Assembly (NCBI GenBank): GCA_000242815.2
Contig: AHHB01000048.1
Location: 62,001 to 126,000, forward strand
Origin: Janthinobacterium lividum PAMC 25724
GTDB lineage: Bacteria; Pseudomonadota; Gammaproteobacteria; Burkholderiales; Burkholderiaceae_D
Direction of reading: 5' to 3'
Length of the DNA stretch: 64,000 bases
Below are positions 37,846 through 47,246 of this stretch, in pieces; position 1 is the first letter of the stretch; every line of letters begins with the position of its first letter. The position numbers and the translations under genes were made by a program. The notes beneath the pieces are model-generated. The model worked only from the letters and a program-made list of their open reading frames with translations, was not told the DNA's origin and ran no database searches.

Positions 37846-40011
37846 TTACTGACCGTTCAAGCCACGGCGTTGCAGCAGCGGCTCAATCTTCGCATCGCGG
37901 CCGCGGAAGTTGCGGTAGATGTCAAGCGCATCGGCGCTGCCGCCGCGCGACAACAGCTTGGCGCGGAACCAGTCGCCGTTCTTGCGCGTCAGGCCGCCGT
38001 TTTCCTTGAACCACTCGACCGTGTCGGCATCGAGCTTTTCCGACCACAGATACGCGTAATAGCCGGCCGAATAGCCGCCCGCGAATGCGTGCGAGAAATA
38101 CGTGGTGCGGTAGCGCGGCGGCGCCGGGGCGAAATCGACGCCCGCGTCCTTCAAGGCCGCTTTCTCAAACGCCAGCACGTCGGTCGGGATCTGGGCCGGA
38201 GTCAACTGGTGCCAACGCTGGTCCAGCAGGGCCGATGCCAGGTATTCCGTGGTTTTATAGCCTTGGTTGAAATTGTCGGCCGCCGTCACTTTGGCCAGCA
38301 GCTCGGCCGGGATGGCCGCGCCCGTCTGGTAGTGTTTGGCATAGTTTTGCAGCACTTCCGGCCACAGCGCCCACATTTCATTGACTTGCGACGGGTATTC
38401 GACGAAGTCGCGCGGTACGCTGGTGCCGGCGAAGCGCGGGTACTTCACGTTCGAAAACATGCCGTGCAGCGCATGGCCGAATTCGTGGAACATGGTGTTG
38501 ACTTCGTCAAACGTCATCAGGGTCGGCTGGCCCGCTTCCGGCTTTGGAATGTTCAGGTTATTCGCGATGACCGGCTTGCGGTTCAGCAAGCTCGATTGGC
38601 CCACGTAGGCATTCGCCCAGGCGCCGCCGCGCTTGTTGCTGCGCGCGTAAGGGTCGAGCGTAAAGATGGCCAGTTGCGTGCCGTCTTCATTGAAGACGTC
38701 GTACACCAGCATGTCGGATGTGTAGACGGGCAAGTCGGTGCGTTGCTTGAAGCTCAGGCCGTACAATTTACCAGCGGCAAAGAACACGCCACGGGTCAGC
38801 ACGCTGTGCATTTCAAAGTACGGTTTTAATTGCGTCTCATCAAAGTTGTAGCGCTCGGCGCGTACCTTGTCGCTGTAGAAAGCCCAGTCGGCGGCGCCCA
38901 CCTTGAAGCCGCCTTTTCCTGCATCGATGACCTTCTGGATATCGTCTGCTTCACGGCGCGCATTGACGACGGCCGGTTTCGCCAGCTCGCCCAGCAAGGT
39001 ATTCACGGCGGTGGTGTCGTGCGCCGTCTGGTCTTCCAGTGAATAGGCAGCATAGTTCGGGTAGCCCATCAGCGCAGCACGTTCGGCGCGCAATTTCGCC
39101 AATTCCAGTACTTCCTGGGTATTGTCGAACTCGCCACCACGGCTGCCGCGCGCTTGCGCGGCGGCCATGATGCGTTCGCGCACGGCACGGTTGGTCAGCA
39201 GCGACAGCGGTGCCTGGCCCGTCGTGTTGACGAGGGCAATCACATACTTGCCATCGAGGCCGCGCTTCTTGGCCAGGCCGGCGGCCACGTCGATAGCGGC
39301 CGGCGACAGGCCGTCGAGTTCTTCGCGCGTGTCGACGACGACGGCCGAGGCGTTCAATTCCTTCAGTACATTTTGTGCGAACTTGGTCGACAGGGCCGCC
39401 AGCTGGCCATTGTAGGCGCGCAGCTTTTGCTTGTCGGCCGCCGACAGCTTGGCACCCGCGCGCACGAAGTCGGTGTGGTAGCGTTCCAGCAAGCGTTTCG
39501 ATTCGGCATCGAGTCCCAGCTTGTCGCGCTTGGCGTACAGACTGTCGATGCGCTTGAACAATTTGTCGTTGAGCATGATCGCGTCGCTGTGGGCTGCCAT
39601 TTTCGGCGCCAGCTCGCGTTCCAGGCCCTGGATCGTCTCATTCGTATTCGAGCCGGACATCACGGAAAAAACGGTGCGCACGCGGCTCAGCAACTGGCCC
39701 GAGCGCTCCATGGCGACAATGGTATTGTCGAACGTGGCCGGCTTCTTGTTGTCGGCAATCGCGTTGATTTCCGCCAGGTTGGCGGCCATGCCTGCCGTAA
39801 AGGCAGGCGCGTAGTCGGCGTCTTGCACCTTGTCGAACGGTGGATAGTAGAACGGCAGGCTGCTGGCCTGCGCAAACGGGTTCGAAGCGGGCAGGGCGGC
39901 AGCCGCAGTAGCGGCCGTGGTGGGCGCTGTGGTGGCGGTAGCGGCAAAAGCGGCAGCGGCTGGCGCCAGCATCAAGCTGGCGGCGATGACGAGCATTGTT
40001 GGACGGGTCAT
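37846..40011 (-). CDS. M3 family metallopeptidase (Dcp/OpdA-like), copy 2
   Basis: 721 residues from the start at 40011 (MTRPTMLVIAASLMLAPAAAAFA, a signal peptide). The frame is open to 40164 but the extra 51 residues are unlikely. The zinc motif HEFGHALH lies near residue 508 in the same context as copy 1. It keeps the same length and catalytic residues, so both copies look active. The tandem arrangement, with a terminator between and similar promoters, shows a whole-gene duplication followed by divergence. Confidence 0.95.
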   Translation of the reverse strand: MTRPTMLVIAASLMLAPAAAAFAATATTAPTTAATAAAALPASNPFAQASSLPFYYPPFDKVQDADYAPAFTAGMAANLAEINAIADNKKPATFDNTIVAMERSGQLLSRVRTVFSVMSGSNTNETIQGLERELAPKMAAHSDAIMLNDKLFKRIDSLYAKRDKLGLDAESKRLLERYHTDFVRAGAKLSAADKQKLRAYNGQLAALSTKFAQNVLKELNASAVVVDTREELDGLSPAAIDVAAGLAKKRGLDGKYVIALVNTTGQAPLSLLTNRAVRERIMAAAQARGSRGGEFDNTQEVLELAKLRAERAALMGYPNYAAYSLEDQTAHDTTAVNTLLGELAKPAVVNARREADDIQKVIDAGKGGFKVGAADWAFYSDKVRAERYNFDETQLKPYFEMHSVLTRGVFFAAGKLYGLSFKQRTDLPVYTSDMLVYDVFNEDGTQLAIFTLDPYARSNKRGGAWANAYVGQSSLLNRKPVIANNLNIPKPEAGQPTLMTFDEVNTMFHEFGHALHGMFSNVKYPRFAGTSVPRDFVEYPSQVNEMWALWPEVLQNYAKHYQTGAAIPAELLAKVTAADNFNQGYKTTEYLASALLDQRWHQLTPAQIPTDVLAFEKAALKDAGVDFAPAPPRYRTTYFSHAFAGGYSAGYYAYLWSEKLDADTVEWFKENGGLTRKNGDWFRAKLLSRGGSADALDIYRNFRGRDAKIEPLLQRRGLNGQ

Positions 40012-40266
40012 GTCTTCTTTCAAGAAACGCAAGAGAGCCGCGATTGTGTCGCGGGCCAGCCTGAAATAATAACAGCCTGACACACTTGCGTCATCAGCAA
40101 CGAGCAATGGTGACGCCAGGTCCGTACATGCAAAACCCGCACGCCTGTTTCCCCGAACATGCAAAACGGTACGGCAACGTCAGCGCCTGGGATGTCAGAA
40201 AGTGTGCAGTTCGAGTTTGCCGGTGTGGCGTATAGTATCTATTCGGCAACGATAGAAGGAGAAACC

Positions 40267-40635
40267 ATGAGCTTTGAGCATCGCAAGGCACGCGCCTTGG
40301 AACTGTTGAGCAACACCGGCATGACCCGCAGCCACTATGCGCCGCCGCTGATACGCCTGTTGTGGAAGGCCGGCGTGCAAGTACGGCCGCCGCATTTCCA
40401 GCCCTTCCTGCGTACCGCGCTCGGCATGGGACTCTGGTTCGGCATGTTCTGGGGCCTGATCATGTGGATTTTTTTCTGGTCGCGGCCCGATGCTGCCACG
40501 CCGCTATCACCGCTGGTAGCGCTGGCGGCTGCCTGCGCGGCAGGCAGCCTGTTTGGCATCGCCATGGCCAGCTTTTATGCGCGCGAACGGCACAAGCATC
40601 AGTTGCCGGCATGGACCACGCTGGACAAACAATAA
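40267..40635 (+). CDS. DUF6404 family membrane protein
   Basis: 122 residues. GAAGGAG lies 6 bp before the ATG at 40267; the longer frame from 40159 is not needed. It begins MSFEHRKARALELLSNTGMTRSHYAPP and has two membrane segments at about residues 57-77 and 85-105. It matches the DUF6404 pattern as I remember it. Function unknown. A TATAGTATC stretch about 35 bp upstream may be its promoter. It is convergent with slyX. Confidence 0.8.
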   Translation: MSFEHRKARALELLSNTGMTRSHYAPPLIRLLWKAGVQVRPPHFQPFLRTALGMGLWFGMFWGLIMWIFFWSRPDAATPLSPLVALAAACAAGSLFGIAMASFYARERHKHQLPAWTTLDKQ

Positions 40636-40659
40636 GGTGGCCCCAGGTAATTTCCTCGA

Positions 40660-40878
40660 TTAATAGTGGGGCGGGCGCTCGTTGACCAGTCCGCCATTCG
40701 CCTGCTGCGCACCGTCGCGCACATGCTCGCCCAGCTTGTGCAACATCGATTCCAGCTGGTCGATGCGCTTGCCTTGCTGGTACACCATCTGGTTCAGCGA
40801 CTCGACCAAGTCTTCCTGCTGCGCCAGCTTGATTTCGATATCGACGAAACGTATTTCCATCTGTTCTGCATTATCCAT
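40660..40878 (-). CDS. slyX: SlyX family protein
   Basis: 72 residues, one coiled coil (heptads in MEIRFVDIEIKLAQQEDLVESL to about residue 50) and the end RPPHY typical of SlyX. Function is unknown despite the historical name. It stands alone and is convergent with the DUF6404 gene. Confidence 0.92.
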   Translation of the reverse strand: MDNAEQMEIRFVDIEIKLAQQEDLVESLNQMVYQQGKRIDQLESMLHKLGEHVRDGAQQANGGLVNERPPHY

Positions 40879-41014
40879 GGTGCTCTCGGTGATTCCTGAC
40901 TGAAAGGGGGCATTCTACCGCCGCAGCGCCGTGAGCCAGCACAAACCTCGTCCATTCCCCATCGGTCAGGTGGCCATTTCTGCCTATTCTTCACTAATGG
41001 CTGAATCAAACCGC

Positions 41015-41042
41015 TTGACGAATGAGAACAAACGATTACAAT
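41015..41042 (+). promoter_or_regulatory. Promoter of the toxin-antitoxin pair
   Basis: TTGACG (41015-41020), a 16-bp spacer and TACAAT (41037-41042) form a strong sigma-70 pattern. It covers the apparent ATG of the toxin (41022). A weak palindrome TGGA-CGTA-TCCA follows at 41042-41053 and could be the autoregulatory operator. Confidence 0.65.
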
Positions 41043-41417
41043 GGACGTATCCACTTTGCCTGCCTGATCGATACACGCAAGACGCTCGAATACCGGCGCT
41101 GGGAAGACTCCCTGCACGACGTGGCGGCGGCCGCCATCGATGCGCGCATCAAGCATTTACAGCATGGAAAAAAGGGCGACTGGCGACCAGTGGGCGAAGG
41201 CGTGTGCGAACTGCGCTTTTTACAGACGGGCCCCGGATGGCGCGTGTATTTTCACGAAACGAATCGGGGCACACTGATCTTGCTGCTGTTGGGTGGAAAC
41301 AAATCGAGCCAGCAACGCGACATCAAGCAGGCGCAAGCGATCCTCAGAGACTTGAAAGCCCGGCAGGCGGCCCTGAAGAAGGCGGCGACGGCATCCACAG
41401 GAGCACGAAAGAAATGA
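41022..41417 (+). CDS. RelE/ParE-superfamily (HigB-like) toxin
   Basis: 131 residues from the first ATG. The core from residue 16 (IDTRKTLEYRRWEDSLHD ... GEGVCELRFLQTGPGWRVYFHE ... LLLGGNKSSQQRDIKQAQ) matches the short HigB/RelE-type killer family, which cleaves mRNA at the ribosome. The ATG at 41022 lies between the -35 and -10 of a good promoter, so the real start is probably downstream, perhaps the CTG at 41064 just before IDTRKT. It overlaps the antitoxin start by 4 bp. Confidence 0.85.
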   Translation: MRTNDYNGRIHFACLIDTRKTLEYRRWEDSLHDVAAAAIDARIKHLQHGKKGDWRPVGEGVCELRFLQTGPGWRVYFHETNRGTLILLLLGGNKSSQQRDIKQAQAILRDLKARQAALKKAATASTGARKK

Positions 41418-41770
41418 ACCAAGACATCCATAGCGACACCTTCGATCTCGACGACCTCGAAGCATTAGGCCTGAACAAATTTGACCCGACGCAACACCTG
41501 ACCAGCAAGGCCGCCGTGGCCGCCTATATGAGCGAAATCGTCGCCACCGGCAACGCCGAACTGTTCCAGTCAGCCATGAATGACGTGGTGCGCGCCTACG
41601 GCATGGGCAAGGTGGCGGCGCGGGCCGACATCACGCGCGAAGGCGCCTATAAAGCCTTGCGCGAAGGCAGCAAACCGCGCTTCGAAACCATTTTAAAGAT
41701 GCTCGATGCACTGGGCATGCAGCTGGCCATCGTGCCAAAAACCACGCCCGACGGCGCCGTGGAAGCCTGA
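41414..41770 (+). CDS. HigA-like antitoxin (addiction module antidote protein)
   Basis: 118 residues. An N-terminal toxin-binding arm is followed by a helix-turn-helix of the addiction-module antidote family: YMSEIVATGNAELFQSAMNDVVRAYGM, then KVAARADITREGAYKALREGSKPRFETI. Toxin first and antitoxin second is the HigBA order. The start ATGA overlaps the toxin stop. It is followed at once by the convergent rep gene (7 bp). Confidence 0.88.
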   Translation: MNQDIHSDTFDLDDLEALGLNKFDPTQHLTSKAAVAAYMSEIVATGNAELFQSAMNDVVRAYGMGKVAARADITREGAYKALREGSKPRFETILKMLDALGMQLAIVPKTTPDGAVEA

Positions 41771-41777
41771 ACGCTGC

Positions 41778-43838
41778 TTACACTTTCGGCGTGGCCAGCA
41801 AGGCCTTCATGCGCGCCAGCCGTTCTTTCGGCGAAATGATTTCCGACTCCGTCGGCACGGCGTCACCCACGTCGAGCTCCATTTCTTTGATGAAACGTGA
41901 CGGGTCGCAATGGACTTGTTCGCCAGCCCGCTTGCGCTTCTTGCACCAACTGACGTGCAAGGTGCGCTGGGCCCGCGTGATGCCCACATACATCAGCCGC
42001 CGCTCTTCTTCGATGCGCGCGGCGATGCTTTCGGCGGGCGCGTCGGGGTCGCCCTTGTGCGGCAAAATCCCCTCTTCCACGCCGACCAGAAACACGTGCG
42101 GGAACTCCAGCCCCTTTGACGCGTGCAGGGTGGACATGCGCACGGCATCCTGCTCCTCGTCCTTGCCCTCCAGCATGGTCATCAGGGCCACCATCTGCGT
42201 CAATTCCAGCACGTTCTTTTCTTCGCCGTCGCGGTCCTTGCCACCCCTGCCGCGCTCCTTGAGCCAATTGACGAATTCCAGCACGTTCTGCCACTTGCTT
42301 TGCGCTTGCCGTTCCTCGAAGGCATCGTACAGATACGATTCGTAGTGGATTTCCTTCATCATGTCATCCAGCACTTCGGCCGCGTTGTCGCCGCTGCCAG
42401 CGGCACCCGGGCGGCTGGCGCGCGATTCGAGGTCGTTGATGAAGTTGCAAAAATCACGCAACGGCCCCAGTTGGCGGTCCGTCAGCTTGGCCTCGATGCC
42501 GCCCTTGAATACGGCCTGGAACAGCGAGCACTGCCACTGGCCCGAAAACGCGCCCAGCGCTTCCAAGGTTGACTGCCCCACGCCACGGCGCGGCGTCGTC
42601 ACGGCGCGGATGAAGGCTGGATCGTCGTCTTCGTTAGCCAGCAAACGCAGGTAGCTGATGATGTCCTTGATTTCCGCCTTGTCGAAGAAGCTCTGGCCGC
42701 CCGAAATCGTGTATGGAATACGTTCCTTGCGCAAACATTGCTCGATGATGCGCGCCTGGTGGTTGCCACGGTACAGAATCGCGTAATCGGAAAACTTGTT
42801 CTTGCGTTCAAAATGGTCGGCCGAGATCATGATGGCCACTTGCTCCGCCTCTTGCTCGTCCGTCTGCATGCCCAGCACCTTGATCGGCTCGCCCAGGCCG
42901 TGTTCCGACCACAGCGACTTTTCAAACAGCTTGGGGTTATTGCCGATCACGGCATTGGCAGCATTGAGCACGCGCATGGTGGAGCGGTAATTCTGCTCAA
43001 GCTTGATCACGCGTAAATCGGGGAAATCCGTTTCCAGCGTTTTCAGATTTTCCACGGTGGCGCCGCGCCAGGCATAGATGGCCTGGTCATCGTCACCCAC
43101 GGCCGTAAACATCGGCTTCTTGCCGATGCCCGTCACCATCAGTTTGACCAGTTCGTACTGACAGGTATTCGTATCCTGATATTCGTCGACGAGCAGGTAG
43201 CGCAGGCGGCGCTGCCACTTGTCGCGCACGGGGCCGTTATTGCGGAACAGTTCCACCGGCAAACGGATCAAATCGTCGAAATCAACGGCCTGGTAGGCAG
43301 ACAGCGTTGCCACATAGCTGCGGTAGATGCGCGCCGCGTTCGCTTCGTCCTCGTCCTTGGCTTGCGCCAGCGCCATGTCCGGATCGATCAAGCCGTTTTT
43401 CCACAGCGACATGGCGCTCTGGATGCCACGGATCACCTGTTTATCGGTGGTAATGGCAAGGTCTTGCACCAGCGAAAAACAATCATCGCTGTCCATGATG
43501 GAAAAGCGGTCTTTCAAGCCCACGCCATTGGCTTCCTGGCGCAGGATTTTCACGCCCAGCGAGTGGAAGGTCGATACCGTCAACTGCTTCGCCTGGCGCG
43601 GCTGTTTCAACAGCTTGGCGATGCGCTCCTGCATTTCCAGCGCCGCCTTGTTGGTGAAGGTCAAGGCGGCGATGGTGCGCGGGTCATAGCCCCGGTCTTC
43701 GATCAGGTGAGCGATCTTTTGCGTGATCACGCGCGTCTTGCCCGAGCCGGCGCCCGCCAGCACCAGGCAAGGGCCGTCGAGGTAGGTAACCGCTTCGCTT
43801 TGCGGCGCATTCAGACCGAACTGTGGTGCTTTGGACAT
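41778..43838 (-). CDS. rep: ATP-dependent DNA helicase Rep (UvrD/Rep family)
   Basis: 686 residues from the start at 43838; the frame is open to 43982 but that part is not conserved. Superfamily 1A motifs: GAGSGKT near residue 25, DEYQDTN, and VGDDDQAIYAWRGA. MSTLHASKGLEF and GITRAQRTL lie in the C-terminal half. It resembles Rep more than UvrD in its start (GLNAPQSEAVTYLDGPCLVLAG) and length. Known role: 3'-5' helicase that clears proteins ahead of replication forks and aids restart with PriA, which is encoded about 3.4 kb away. Confidence 0.93.
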   Translation of the reverse strand: MSKAPQFGLNAPQSEAVTYLDGPCLVLAGAGSGKTRVITQKIAHLIEDRGYDPRTIAALTFTNKAALEMQERIAKLLKQPRQAKQLTVSTFHSLGVKILRQEANGVGLKDRFSIMDSDDCFSLVQDLAITTDKQVIRGIQSAMSLWKNGLIDPDMALAQAKDEDEANAARIYRSYVATLSAYQAVDFDDLIRLPVELFRNNGPVRDKWQRRLRYLLVDEYQDTNTCQYELVKLMVTGIGKKPMFTAVGDDDQAIYAWRGATVENLKTLETDFPDLRVIKLEQNYRSTMRVLNAANAVIGNNPKLFEKSLWSEHGLGEPIKVLGMQTDEQEAEQVAIMISADHFERKNKFSDYAILYRGNHQARIIEQCLRKERIPYTISGGQSFFDKAEIKDIISYLRLLANEDDDPAFIRAVTTPRRGVGQSTLEALGAFSGQWQCSLFQAVFKGGIEAKLTDRQLGPLRDFCNFINDLESRASRPGAAGSGDNAAEVLDDMMKEIHYESYLYDAFEERQAQSKWQNVLEFVNWLKERGRGGKDRDGEEKNVLELTQMVALMTMLEGKDEEQDAVRMSTLHASKGLEFPHVFLVGVEEGILPHKGDPDAPAESIAARIEEERRLMYVGITRAQRTLHVSWCKKRKRAGEQVHCDPSRFIKEMELDVGDAVPTESEIISPKERLARMKALLATPKV

Positions 43839-44047
43839 CAGGGTATTTCCGCAGGGAACAGCAGCCCATTGTAACAGCGTCGCGTCCGCCTTTTGCACGG
43901 CCAGATCTGCGCGAAAAACAGGCAATGACATTGATATCTCGCCAATTGCCGCCATCTCGGCCCAGGCAAGGCGTGCGGCCAAGCCAGCGCTAGAGTACCA
44001 TTCCGCCTATACCGCCCGTGCGCGCCCACTTACCGAATGGCAGTCCC

Positions 44048-44533
44048 ATGAAATTTGAACATCTGATTGAAATCAACGATCCGCTGAACCCGCTGATCGA
44101 CACCCTGAGCCTGGAACAAGTCTGGCGTGGCCTGGTCTTGCGCGCCGAGTCGCCGAAATTGTTCGTGCCGCACCTGGACGAGTGCCAGATCAGCGAACGC
44201 AGCGATGACGGTTTCGCGCGCAGCCTGCGCTATGGCGAGCTGGTCATCAACGATACGGTGCAGCTGCTGCCGCAACTGCAGGTGCGCTATACGGTGCCGG
44301 CGCAAAAGGATATCAGCGCGTCCTCGCTGGTGATGACCGTCGAGATGCCCGACGAAGCCAGCCTGTGGGTGCGCTTCCAGTACGACGACGGCCACGACGC
44401 GGCCACCGATGCAGCCAACGCCATGTACGACGACTTGCGCCGCGCCGCCTACAAGGAGTCCGACATAGACACCGTGCGCATCATGCGCGAGCTGGCCGCC
44501 GAGGGACGCCTGGACGTCGGCCTGCTCAATTAA
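44048..44533 (+). CDS. SRPBCC family protein, AtaL-like (DUF1857)
   Basis: 161 residues, MKFEHLIEINDPLNPLIDTLS ... QVWRGLVLRAESPKLFVPHLD, a match to the AtaL-like/DUF1857 branch of the START-like fold. These proteins have a hydrophobic pocket; the ligand is unknown. Single-gene unit, divergent from rep. Confidence 0.85.
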   Translation: MKFEHLIEINDPLNPLIDTLSLEQVWRGLVLRAESPKLFVPHLDECQISERSDDGFARSLRYGELVINDTVQLLPQLQVRYTVPAQKDISASSLVMTVEMPDEASLWVRFQYDDGHDAATDAANAMYDDLRRAAYKESDIDTVRIMRELAAEGRLDVGLLN

Positions 44534-44774
44534 ACGCTTGCGCTAGATGCGCGCTGCGGCCCCACAGCTGGGCAGAGCGACACTGCTGTCCCGCCTGCTC
44601 CGCGCTGGGCACTTCACCGATGGCGTGCAAGTTCTGGCGCGCTCCAGCAACGACGCCAGCGGCGCATCCAGGGTGGCCGTGTCGGGCATCAACGTTGCGC
44701 GCAGGGCCACGTTTGGCAGCAAGGTCTGGCGCGATGAGCTCGCCTACAAAATGTAACTCAAGCATACGCTCGCA

Positions 44775-46226
44775 TCAGACGCCGGGCGAGCAATCGGCGC
44801 AGCCGGGTGCGTGTTCAGGGTCTTTTGCCAGGTGCAGCGCCAGCTCGCGCAAGGCCGTGCGCACGCCTTCCTCGATGACGGGGTGGTAAAACGGCATGTC
44901 GAGCAGGGCCGGTACCGTCAGCTGGGCTTGGCAAGCCCAGGCCAGCAAGTGACTCAAGTGTTCCGCCCTTGGGCCGATCAGCTCGGCGCCGAGCAAACGC
45001 TGGCTGCCAAACTGCGCATACACGCGCAGCAAGCCCTGGTTTTGCAGCATCACGCGGCTGCGGCCCTGGTTGCCGAAGGATACGGCGCCCACGGCAAAAC
45101 GGCCCGCGTGGCTTGCGCACAATTGCCGGTAGGTGGCGCCCAGGGTAGCGATCTGCGGCTCGGTGAAGGCGATCGTCAATGGCGTGCGGCGCAAGCTCGG
45201 CTTGACGTCAGGAAAGCGCGCCGCGTTGTCGCCCGCGATGCGGCCCTCGTCGGCTGCTTCGGGCAGCAGCGCTAATGCGTTGTCGGCATCGCCGGCGATG
45301 AAGATGGCACTCTGGCCGCACTGCATGGTGTGCGGGTCATACAGGGGGATACCATGCCGGTCGAGCGCAATTTGCGCCGTTTCCAGGCCGAGTTGATCCA
45401 CGTTCGGACGGCGGCCGATGGCGGCCAGCAAATACTCGAACTGCTCGGTTTTTTCCTGGCCCGCAGCATCGCGGCTGGTCAGCGCGATGGCGCTGCCATC
45501 CGGCGTTTTTTCCACGTGCGCCACGCTGGTCTGGAAGCGGATATCGAGTTCGCGCGCCAGCACGGCGCCCGCCTCCTGCAGCACCAGCGGGTCCGTCAGC
45601 TGCGCGACATTATTACCGCGCGCAAACAGGGTCACGCGCACGCCCAGGCGAGCCAGCGCCTGACCCAGTTCCAGGCCGATCACGCCGCTGCCGACCACGG
45701 CCACGGAGCTGGGCAAGTCGGTCCACTCGAACACGGCGTCGCTGGTAATGACGCGCTCACCCGCCGCCTGCCACTCGGGCGGCACGATGGGCGTGGAGCC
45801 GCTGGCGATGACGATGCTGGTGGCCTCGACGATGCTGTGCTCGCCCACCTGCAATTTGCCGGGACCGATAAAGCGTGCGTGGCCGCGCAATTTTTCCTCG
45901 TCGGCAATGGCGTCGATGCCGTCGAGCACGAAACCGACAAAGCGGTCGCGCTCGCTGCGCACCCGGTGCATGACTTGCTTGCCGTCGATGCGCACGGAGC
46001 CCGGATGCACGCCGAAGCCGGGCGCCGCAGCCACCGCGTGGGCCGCCTCGGCGGCCGCGATCAAGAGTTTGCTGGGCATGCAGCCCACGCGCGCGCAAGT
46101 CGTGCCGTACGGCCCGCTTTCGATCATCAGCACGCGCTTGCCCTGCAGGCGCGCCGCCTTGTGCGCCGTCATGCCAGCCGTACCGCTGCCGATCACTGCC
46201 ACATCGACTTGTCGTGTTTTCATCAT
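44775..46226 (-). CDS. Dihydrolipoyl dehydrogenase-like flavoprotein
   Basis: 483 residues. FAD motif IGSGTAG, redox-active pair CARVGC (followed by MPSK), NAD motif GSGVIGLELG, and C-terminal active-site His-Glu in FYHPVIEEG. The start at 46226 follows GGAG. It is the class of lipoamide dehydrogenases and related disulfide reductases. It has no lipoyl domain and no pyruvate or oxoglutarate dehydrogenase genes nearby, so it may be a stand-alone reductase and not complex E3. The C-terminus ends in CADCSPGV, with an extra Cys pair that may be a metal or redox site. Confidence 0.9.
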   Translation of the reverse strand: MMKTRQVDVAVIGSGTAGMTAHKAARLQGKRVLMIESGPYGTTCARVGCMPSKLLIAAAEAAHAVAAAPGFGVHPGSVRIDGKQVMHRVRSERDRFVGFVLDGIDAIADEEKLRGHARFIGPGKLQVGEHSIVEATSIVIASGSTPIVPPEWQAAGERVITSDAVFEWTDLPSSVAVVGSGVIGLELGQALARLGVRVTLFARGNNVAQLTDPLVLQEAGAVLARELDIRFQTSVAHVEKTPDGSAIALTSRDAAGQEKTEQFEYLLAAIGRRPNVDQLGLETAQIALDRHGIPLYDPHTMQCGQSAIFIAGDADNALALLPEAADEGRIAGDNAARFPDVKPSLRRTPLTIAFTEPQIATLGATYRQLCASHAGRFAVGAVSFGNQGRSRVMLQNQGLLRVYAQFGSQRLLGAELIGPRAEHLSHLLAWACQAQLTVPALLDMPFYHPVIEEGVRTALRELALHLAKDPEHAPGCADCSPGV

Positions 46227-46354
46227 GTCACTGATCTCCGCGTCTGATTGCTCATGCGCTTCGATACTACCCGTTTGGCAAAAATAAAGTTTTACTTTGC
46301 AGCAATACATGTATTAGTATAACTAATTAATGTATTGATTTATAAGCTGAGCTA

Positions 46355-47245
46355 ATGCTATCACTCGATTATCGCGCGCTGGCCGTGCTGGACGCCGTGG
46401 CCAGCCACGGCAGTTTTGACAAGGCTGCTCTCGCGCTGGGCATCACCCAGTCGGCCGTATCGCAGCGCATCAAGGCGCTGGAAGACGCCAGCGGACGCCT
46501 GCTGATCATCCGTGGCCAGCCGGCCGTGCCTACGGGCCTGGGCCAGCGCCTGATCGTGCATCACCGCAACGTCAAGCTGATGGAAGCATCGCTCGACATC
46601 GACCTGGGCAATAGTGTCAGCATGCCGGAAATCGCCATCGCCATCGATGCCGACAGCCTGGCCACCTGGTTCCCCGCTACCCTGTCGGCCTTGCTGACGC
46701 CACCGCGCTACCAGCTCGACGTGCGCCTGGCCGACAGCGACAGCGCCTTGCAAATGGTGCGCGATGGCTCCGTGTTTGGCTGCGTGGCGGCCGAAACCGC
46801 CACAGCGCCCGATGCGGCGGCGGCCACCAGCGTCACGCCGCTGGGCGTGCTGCGCTATGTCTGCGTGGCCACGCCGGTGTTTGCGGGCCACTGGTTCGGC
46901 GATGGTTTCAGTGACGAGGCGGTGCAACTGGCACCCGCCGTGGTGGGCCAGCACGGCTTGCTGGCGCGTTTTCTTGCTGAACAATTGGGCATGCGTGAGC
47001 CGTTTCCGCACCACACCTTACCGGTGGAAACGGCGCGCCGCAGCTGCGTCCAGGATGGCCTGGCCTATGGCCTGGTGCCGCAGCGCCTGGCCGCGCCGGC
47101 GCTGGCGACAGATCGTCTCGTCGATCTGCTGCCGGGCAGCACTCTGGACGTACCGTTGAGCTGGCATGCCTGGACCCTGGACACGCCATTTACCAAGCTG
47201 CTATCGGAGCAGATCGTCAAGTCGGCGCGCGACTACCTGGCGTAA
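46355..47245 (+). CDS. argP: LysR-family regulator, ArgP-like
   Basis: 296 residues. The N-terminal winged helix has DYRALAVLDAVASHGSFDKAALALGITQSAVSQRIKALE, with the typical ArgP start and lacking the usual PxG spacing change. Known ArgP activates a lysine/arginine exporter gene (argO/lysE), normally next to it. No exporter is adjacent here; the divergent neighbour is the flavoprotein, with 128 bp between. Regulation of that gene is a guess. It ends 1 bp before the priA stop. Confidence 0.85.
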   Translation: MLSLDYRALAVLDAVASHGSFDKAALALGITQSAVSQRIKALEDASGRLLIIRGQPAVPTGLGQRLIVHHRNVKLMEASLDIDLGNSVSMPEIAIAIDADSLATWFPATLSALLTPPRYQLDVRLADSDSALQMVRDGSVFGCVAAETATAPDAAAATSVTPLGVLRYVCVATPVFAGHWFGDGFSDEAVQLAPAVVGQHGLLARFLAEQLGMREPFPHHTLPVETARRSCVQDGLAYGLVPQRLAAPALATDRLVDLLPGSTLDVPLSWHAWTLDTPFTKLLSEQIVKSARDYLA

Positions 47246-47246
47246 T

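Noticed and set aside
40159..40266. N-terminal extension of the DUF6404 gene
   Set aside because: GAAGGAG directly precedes the ATG at 40267, and the upstream part contains the promoter-like TATAGTATC.
43839..43982. N-terminal extension of rep
   Set aside because: The 48 extra residues do not fit the Rep family, which starts just before GLNAPQSEAV.
44547..44756. 69-codon plus frame between the SRPBCC gene and the flavoprotein gene
   Set aside because: No ribosome-binding site or recognised domain; equally open frames exist on the other strand.
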